The translations under genes and the position numbers were made by a program. Positions 57,560 to 64,000 of a stretch of DNA of 64,000 nt are shown one piece after another. Origin of the DNA: Pseudocercospora fijiensis CIRAD86 (taxonomy: Eukaryota > Ascomycota > Dothideomycetes > Mycosphaerellales > Mycosphaerellaceae). The notes beneath the pieces are model-generated. The model did no database searches. It worked only from the letters and a program-made list of their open reading frames with translations, and was not told where the DNA came from. Where the stretch lies: assembly GCF_000340215.1 (NCBI RefSeq), contig NW_006921537.1:763097-827096 (forward strand), read 5' to 3'. The first letter of the stretch is position 1. Every line of letters begins with the position of its first letter.

Positions 57560-58900
57560 GAAAGATAAACGCAAGCGATCCGAACGCGCCGGGCGCGGGA
57601 AACGCGCAGAATAATACATTAGGAGCGCCTATAGCATTAGAAAACGACGCGGCGATATAACAATACGAGGCCGAATATTAGGCGCACTAAGAAGCGACCC
57701 GCCTACGGCTCGAACGATTTCTAGCTAAGCAAGAAGTGCTTAGGCTAGAAGTCTAGGCTTAAGAAGCTAAGCGAGAGAATACGCGTCTTCGTGCCCTTAG
57801 GGACGTAGGCGATACGCTAGCTCCGAGCAGCGGTACCGCCGGCGAGGGTCCTACGAGGACCCTACCCCTAGGCGACGACGAGGACGAGGACGAGGAAGAA
57901 TTAGCTAACGAGTCGATTTAGAGGCCTGAATCTTAGAGAGCTAAATCTATCTCGTATCGACTACCTCTTTCCGGAAGTGCGCTAAGCGTAGCCCCTATAC
58001 CTAGTATAAGCTACGCAGTCGCTAGTCTTACGGCTATTAAGCCTCGCCTAAAGGAACCTAAGCCCTTCAAAGGCGATACAATTAAGGAGTCGAGGCGATT
58101 CCTTCGAGAACTTTCTATTACCTTTGCACTATCCGGAGCTACCTATTATACGGACGAAAGCAAGGTGCTTTATAGTATTATATACCTCGTAGGCGATGCG
58201 CAGGAGCGATAGCACAATAAAAACAGCCTTAAGGACCTGTAGAATTACACCTACTAGGACTTCAAAACCTTCTATCGGGACTGCGTCGGGGACCCTATAA
58301 ACCGTATGCTAGACGTAACCCTCGAGTATAAGGCGGCCCGTTAGCGTAAGGGACAGTTAGTCTAAAGCTTTGCCCTTAAGCTCGTAGTGCTCGAAGATTA
58401 ACTTAGCGACTATAGCGAGGAGCATAGGATCCGCTATCTCCTCGTCAAACTCTAGCCGGCGATTCGCAGCGCGATTATCAAATACTATACGGTGCTAACG
58501 ACGCGTTACGAACTCGTAGAGCTTGCGACGCGCATCGAGACCCCTAATAAGCCGTCTAGCAAACGCAAGGATCGTAACTACGATGAAACTAGAGGTAGTA
58601 AAGGCAAGAAGCGTCGATCTAATAGTTAGGCCCGTAAGTAGCAGTCAAATCGCGACCGTAGCGTAGGCGGAAAGTATGCGAAGGGCGATAACTCGTAAGG
58701 CGGGTATAACATTAGCAAGGTCGAATGTTATAGCTATCGCTAGAAAGGCTATTATAAGAACGCGTACCCGAACCGCTATCTCTAGAAAGACGACAACCCT
58801 ACGGTACGCAAGGTAGCCGCTAACGCTAAAGAGAAGAAGAACGACTCGAAGGCTAAGGGAAAAGATAAGGCACCTCCTAAGAGCTAAGGATAGGTGCGGA
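57560..58900 (+). pseudogene. gag remnant of Gypsy element B
   Basis: The plus strand reads an acidic linker (DDEDEDEEELANESI near 57870), then the capsid-like core: LKEPKPFKGDTIKESRRFL, ELSITFALSGATYYTDESK and LYSIIYLVGDAQER (about 58045-58210). The zinc knuckle at 58729-58772 reads VECYSYR-x-KGYYKNAY, where CxxC...H...C has lost the second and fourth Cys and the His by G-to-A or C-to-T changes to Tyr. Stops at Trp positions throughout. Confidence 0.8.
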
Positions 58901-58949
58901 ATCTTAACTAAGTAGCTTAGTAGTAGTAGTACCTACGGGACGCGTATAC

Positions 58950-61900
58950 GGAGCAATCGTTACGTAAGAAGGGGAAGTATCTATCGAATACTTGTTAGAT
59001 AATGCTACTAACATTAATATAGTATCTTAAGAATTCGTTCTACGACACTAGCCTTAGCGGATTGTTAATGCCGTACTACCTAGCGCCGACAGTTTCTAAG
59101 GCGACCGAGGATACTACTACGGAGCGCATTATCTACGCTTACGGATCGCCGACTCTATAGGCTAAGAACGTATTACTACCGGAGTGTTCTACGCTTTCGA
59201 AATGCCCCTCCCTAATATTATTCTTAGCAGGCCTTAGAGGCGTAATCAAAAGGTAATCGTCGATAGCTCGATAGATGCCTAGACCTATAGGAACGAAGCC
59301 GTAGCGCGTTCGATACGCGTACGGGAACTATAGGAATTCTAGAAGGATATGCGTAACGCCCTATACGTATACGCGATTAGCGTTCGCTAGCTCCGCGATA
59401 TCGCTAAAGGTTCCTCCTTACTAGAAGAATTCAAAGACTTCGAAGACGTCTTTATAATAACGCCCGAAGCGAGACGCAAGCTCCCCGAAGACGTAGAGTA
59501 TACGATCGACCTAATCCCCGGAACGAAGCCGCTATACAAACCTCTCTACTATTCTTTAGGAAGAGAGCTTAGCGACCTTCGTAATTACCTAAGCTTAGCC
59601 TTAGACAACGATTAGATCTAGCTTAGTATAAGCGAGGCGGATACGCCGATCCTATTTATACTAAAGAAGGATAGCAGTCTAAGACTCTACGTCGATTATA
59701 GGGGGCTAAACGAGATTACTATTAAAAATCGTTACCCCCTGCCTCTTATTAGCGAAACGCTTAATAGGCTTAAGGACGCCGAATAGTATACGTCCTTAGA
59801 CCTTTAGGATACGTATTACCGCATCTGTATTAAGCGAGGCGACGAGTAGAAGACTGCGTTCTATACGCGGTACGGGCACTTCGAGTATAAGGTAATGCCT
59901 TTTAGGCTTACTAATGCTCCTACTACGTTTTAAGGATACATTAATAGGGCGTTAGCTAGCCTAGTTGATATTTGCTATATCGTCTACCTAGACGACATTC
60001 TTATCTATAGTAAAACGCGAGAGGACTACGTGCGAGACGTACGCGCTATCCTTACGCGACTTAGAAAGTTTATATTATATACAAACAGAAAGAAATGTTC
60101 CTTCTAGAAGAAAGAAGTCGAATTCCTTAGGTTTATCGTTAGTACCGAAGGTATATCGATAGATTAGCGTAGGGTAAACGCTATTAACGAGTAGCCTCGC
60201 CTATTAACGCTAAAGGAGGTTCAATCCTTCCTCGGATTCTGCAACTTCTACCGGAGGTTTATCCCTAATTACTCCCGGATCGTTACACTACTAACCGCCC
60301 TATCGAAAGGAGCCGTAAATAGCCGAAAGCTAGGGCAGGTCCCGTAGGGCGAAAGCGAGGAGCAAGCGTTCCGCTAGCTAAAGGCTGCCTTTAGCTCGGC
60401 CTCGATGTTGCGACACTATAATCCTACGAAGCCTTTGCGTATCGAGACCGATGCCTCTACGTTTGCCTTAGTAGGAATTATATTATAATAGAGCGAAGAT
60501 AGGAATTAGCACCCTATTGCCTTCTAGTTACGAAAAATAGTCCTAGCCGAGACCAATTATAAGACCTATAACTAGGAGCTCCTAGCGGTTGTCGAGTCCT
60601 TTAAGCATTAGCGCCCGTACCTCGACGGCGCCTAGTATACGACCCGCGTAATTGTCGACTACGCCAATCTTAAGGGCTTTATAAAGATAAAGTAGCTTGT
60701 CGGAAGGCAGGCAAGATAGGCAACCTTCCTTGCACCTTTTAACTTTACTATTAAACATCGGGCTAGTAAGCGAAACCTAGCCGATGCGCCTTTACGACGT
60801 AGCGACTACGAGAGCGAGTCGCAGGCGGTAAACAACCTTCTCCCTATATTGCAGTCGAAACTAGCTCTATAGTTAAATCTGCCCGAGGATATCGAGCCGA
60901 TTGTAAAACGTATCTCTATTATATGCATTAGGATGCGAGACGCTAGTGTAGCGCTAGCGGAACGCAAGAGTTTTATTAGCAGTCCCGCAAGAGTAGCGGC
61001 TACTATCGTTAGGAATAACGGGCCCTACTACGAGACACCTAGTATAATCCTTAGTTTCGTACGTACTTTGCAATAGCTAGAGCAAGCGAGAGGAGGAGGC
61101 TTATACGAAACAAGCTCACCGGCGGGTAGCTTAGCCTCGTTAAGTGGTTCTAACCTCCCGCCTAGCTATTCCTATCGTAGTAACCTTATTTACTACGGCG
61201 ATGCGCTATATGTCCCTAAGGACCACGCATTACGTGCGTAGCTAATACGCATACACTACGACGACCCTTTAGCTAGATACTTTAGTATAGCTAAGACTAT
61301 AGACCTAATACGCCGAAAGTACTTCTAGCCGAAGATAGCCGAGGATGTTACGGCCTATATCCGCACCTATAGAATTTGTTAACGGTCGAAGGCGAAGCGC
61401 TATCGCCCCTATAGAGAGCTCGCTGCTCTACCTATACCGACCCGACCTTAGTAAGAGTTAACGATAGACTTTATTACCGATCTCCCGCCGAGCAAGCTCG
61501 GTGCCTACGTATATACTACGATCCTCGTAATAGTCGACCGCTATACGAAAATAAGCCTCTTTATCCTAACGACGAAGAAGTGTATAGTAGTAGAACTCGC
61601 GGATATCCTTTAAAGGGAGGTAATTAGGCGTTTTAGAGTACTATTAGGCATTGTTAGCGATCGTAGATCGCTTTTTACTAGCTAGTTTTAGAGCGACTTC
61701 TACTTCGAAGCGCATATAAAGCGTAGGCTTAGTATAGCCTTCCATCCTTAGACTAATAGGCAAACCGAACGCGCGAACTAGACCCTCGAGCAATACCTAC
61801 GATGCTATTGCTCCGAGAACTAGGATAATTGGGCTAAATTGTTGCCTTAGGCGGAGTTTGCCTACAATAACAGCGTTCATCCTACGTTACGTATAAGCCC

Positions 61901-62510
61901 CTTTAAGATGCTCTACGGCTTCAACCCTAATTTAATGCCGAGCGTAAATGAGTTGCTAGCTCGGGACGAGCTAACTAAGGGAAGGGCACTAGCAGCTATC
62001 GACGCTGCGGAGCGACTACGGAAAGCGTATAAAACGCTTGCGGAACGCTAGCAGAAAGTAGCGGAATACTAGGCTAAGCAATACAATGCACACTATACTG
62101 CTAAGACATATAGTGTAGGTAACCTAGTCTTACTATCGACAAAGAATATTAGCTTAGATGTCCTAAAGAAGAAACTTAGCCCGAAGTATATAGGGCCTTT
62201 TCGCATTATCGACGTAGTCGGAGCGTAGGCGTACCGCCTAGCACTACCGTTAAGCACGAAGATCCACAATGTTTTCTATATTTCCCTCCTCGAGCCTTAG
62301 TATAGGCGCGATAGCGAGGAGTATAAGATAAGCATACCTATCGCTAAAGGTAACGAGTAGTAGGTAGAAACAATCGTAGCTAAGAAGATAAAGAAGCGGA
62401 AGGCGTACTACCTTATTAAGTAGCGAGGTTAGCCTAAAGAATACAACACTTAGGAGCTAGCTGTTTATATCAAAGATTCTATAGCGTTAGACGAGTTCGA
62501 AGCTTAAGCG
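58950..62510 (+). pseudogene. pol remnant of Gypsy element B (PR-RT-RH-IN-chromodomain)
   Basis: Protease-like: LLDNATNINIVS near 58993, where LLDSGA-type text has become LLDNA. RT: VEYTIDLIPGTKPLYKPLY (59490), [20 protein letters not shown] (59680), KTAFYTRYGHFEYKVMPF, and YLDDILIYS intact at 59985. RNase H: LRIETDASTFALVGII (60430). Integrase: zinc-binding region near 61240-61390, then LTIDFITDLPPSKLG, VIVDRYTK, IVSDRRSLF (second Asp) and AFHP followed by TNRQTER (about 61450-61770). Chromodomain: KKRKAYYLIK, then RG and PKEYNT (62390-62450) with Trp codons lost. About one stop per 25-30 codons. Confidence 0.9.
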
Positions 62511-62579
62511 AAGCGCAAGCGTAGGTAGTAATCAAAACAAAAGAAAATAAAACTTAAGAAAAATAGTAGATACGTGCTC

Positions 62580-63500
62580 GTTTCGCTACTAAAAAAGGCC
62601 CATTAGCCTAATATATATACAGATAGCGCCGCGCAGGCGCGGCGACGGCGGGCCGCCTACCCTACTTATCGTTATCCTCCTCCTCGTCCTCCTCTTCGAT
62701 GCCTATAGCGGTATCGATAGCGGCGACGGCCTTAGCGCCGACGCGCTAAGCGAGGTTCTAGTACGGTTAGTATACGAAGCGTAAGTAAAACGAGGCTATA
62801 GGAAAAACCATACCTAACGACTAATCTCTACTAAACTAGCTAGGTTAGTACCGATGTACTCGAGGGCACCGAGTAGGTTAACGTCCGCAAGGGACCCGCT
62901 AGCGGCCCCCTTACGGGCTAGGGCTTTACCGCCTAGGGTTACCTTGTTCTTGTTAGTATAAAAGACGTATAGCGCAGATAGGATAACTAACGTCGAGGTT
63001 AGCATACGAAGCGCAAGCGGAGCGTATAAGGAATATACGTGCGACTACAGAGTCTAGCTCGGCCTAGAGTGCCTCTAAGGCCTCGTTAGACTCCTCGATA
63101 GAGTCGTAGCCGTCTAAGTCGTGCAAGTCGCGCGTAGAGCGTACAGCGCGAATGCGCGCTAGCAGCGACACTAGTAAGCGGGCCGTAAGCGGAGTGTAGG
63201 TATAATAGCTGCCGCGGCAGCGATCGCAGTTGCGCTTAGTAGTAGGGTCTATATTGCTACCTATATAAACCTTAGTTAGGTCTACTAAAGCGAGTTAGTT
63301 GCGAAGCGTAAGCGCGTAGCAAGTAGCGAGAACACGTACCGTTAGCCGTTATATGCTTAAAGCAATAGGTGCAGCCCTCTAAGACTTTTAGGGGGCGCTA
63401 AGCAGGCGTAGTAGGTATCGAGGGCGGAGCGCCTACGGCGCGCTTGCCTAAGGCACGCGAAGGAGTAGATATGCTAGTAATGTTTTTTTTTAAATAGATG
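62580..63500 (-). pseudogene. antisense ORF relic with Cys pairs inside Gypsy element B
   Basis: Between the chromodomain and the polypurine tract, about 1.3 kb is not gag-pol. On the minus strand it reads TPSRALGKRAVGAPPSIP, then PLKVLEGCTYCFKHITANGT with C at the next position (63450-63330). After a shift of frame it reads NCDRCRGSYYTYTPLTARLL, RIRAVRSTRDLHDLDGYDSI and EESNEALEAL (63230-63060), and further on IEEEDEEEDNDK (62700-62660). Two CxxC pairs spaced like a small zinc-binding domain, a helical middle and an acidic end suggest a former protein gene. I do not recognise the family. Stops and at least one frameshift are present. Confidence 0.5.
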
Positions 63501-63879
63501 TTTAAAAAAGAAAAATCTTTAAGTAATGCTAGGGGGGCGCAAGATGCGAGTAGGCGGGGGGCAGGCAGGGGGTGTTCGGAGCGCTTAAAAAAAGAAGAAG
63601 TTTTCAAGCGGGCTTCGAATGCTTTAAATACTCGCCTCGCTTTCGGACAGCTTGCGTTCTCGCGTAGCTACCGCGTTCTTAGAAATTTAGGCAACCTCTA
63701 GTTAGTGCTAGAAGCAGCCGCGCTTTAAATCTATAAACAAACAAGCAACTACGAGGCAAATTATAACGTACCTAGCAACTATAGCCTAGCGACAAGTGCG
63801 TATAAGACGCGTAAGTGCAGCGTAGAGTGTGAGAAATGGTATAATTTACTATATTGCCCTACAGCTAGGATAGCTATAC

Positions 63880-63896
63880 CGGGGGAAGGAGATAAT
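63880..63896 (+). promoter_or_regulatory. polypurine tract of Gypsy element B
   Basis: GGGGGAAGGAGATAAT directly precedes the TG of the 3' LTR; this purine run would prime plus-strand DNA synthesis. Confidence 0.85.
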
Positions 63897-64000
63897 TGTA
63901 AGAACCTAAGTAAGTGAAGTCTCCTATCCTACCTTAGCAAGCCTATGTAACAATTATATAATGTTATTACGTACAGTACGAAGCAGCCGCGCTAGCGATA
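63897..64000 (+). repeat. 3' LTR of Gypsy element B (partial)
   Basis: Starts TGTAAGAACC and matches 57211-57314. Truncated by the end of the window. Confidence 0.92.

Larger units (their letters stand above)
57211..64000 (+). mobile_element. Ty3/Gypsy LTR retrotransposon B, RIP-degraded, 3' LTR cut by window end
   Basis: The first roughly 104 bases of the left LTR (57211 onward) match 63897-64000 at the right almost base for base: AGAACCTAAG(C/T)AAGTGAAGT, CCTTAGCAAGCCTAT, GCAGCCGCGCTAGCGATA. The left copy starts TATAAGAACC and the right TGTAAGAACC, so TG is the original start. Between them lie gag, pol with RT, RNase H, integrase and chromodomain, an antisense ORF region and a polypurine tract. 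Ty3 order of domains is clear. The left LTR ends somewhere before about 57550, perhaps at TTACA near 57519. All coding parts contain TAG/TAA stops. Confidence 0.92.

Overview
This window looks like nuclear DNA of a filamentous ascomycete (Pezizomycotina; a Dothideomycete would fit, but the sequence does not prove it). It has short 51-60 nt introns with GTGAGT donors and CAG acceptors, compact intergenic gaps, and typical fungal genes: a membrane-anchored Kelch protein, a CVNH lectin, mitochondrial ATPase inhibitor IF1, and an ER FKBP joined to a STIMATE-type membrane protein. About 50 of the 64 kb is transposon-derived and very poor in CA and TG dinucleotides. Expected Trp codons read TAG, Gln codons read TAA or TAG, and zinc-knuckle Cys codons read as Tyr. 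This is the C-to-T / G-to-A footprint of repeat-induced point mutation (RIP).

Layout. 1-6.7 kb: Ty3/Gypsy element A (+), entering from the left. 6.8-8.0 kb: second gag-like remnant with an LTR-like end. 8.0-15.9 kb: degraded DNA holding a tandem duplication, a histone H3-like pseudogene (-), a hAT transposase (-) and an unclassified ORF relic (-). 16.0-19.1 kb: compound minisatellite and a gag-protease remnant (-). 19.9-30.7 kb: a pogo-type DDE transposon split by an 8.5 kb Helitron (21108-29583) that carries one long Rep/helicase frame with only seven stops. 30.7-33.5 kb: Kelch gene. 33.5-34.85 kb: RIP-affected insert. 34.86-41.7 kb: gene island (CVNH, IF1, MDR-family oxidoreductase, FKBP-STIMATE). 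41.7-51.2 kb: MULE-like transposase relic, two kinds of tandem array and further relics. 51.2-57.2 kb: a 57-unit CTA microsatellite and a Tad-like LINE (-). 57.2 kb to the end: Gypsy element B (+) with 5' LTR, gag-pol, chromodomain, an antisense Cys-containing ORF, polypurine tract and the start of the 3' LTR.

The transposon genes are almost all dead. The Helitron is much less RIP-affected than the pogo element around it, so it is a later arrival or escaped most rounds of mutation. The five host genes have ordinary composition and intact frames. The most unusual items are the histone H3-like relic among transposons, the Helitron with an asymmetric terminal inverted repeat and exact junctions inside pogo, the FKBP-STIMATE fusion frame, and the antisense ORF in Gypsy B. 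Identifications rest on reading motifs by eye; no database search was run.
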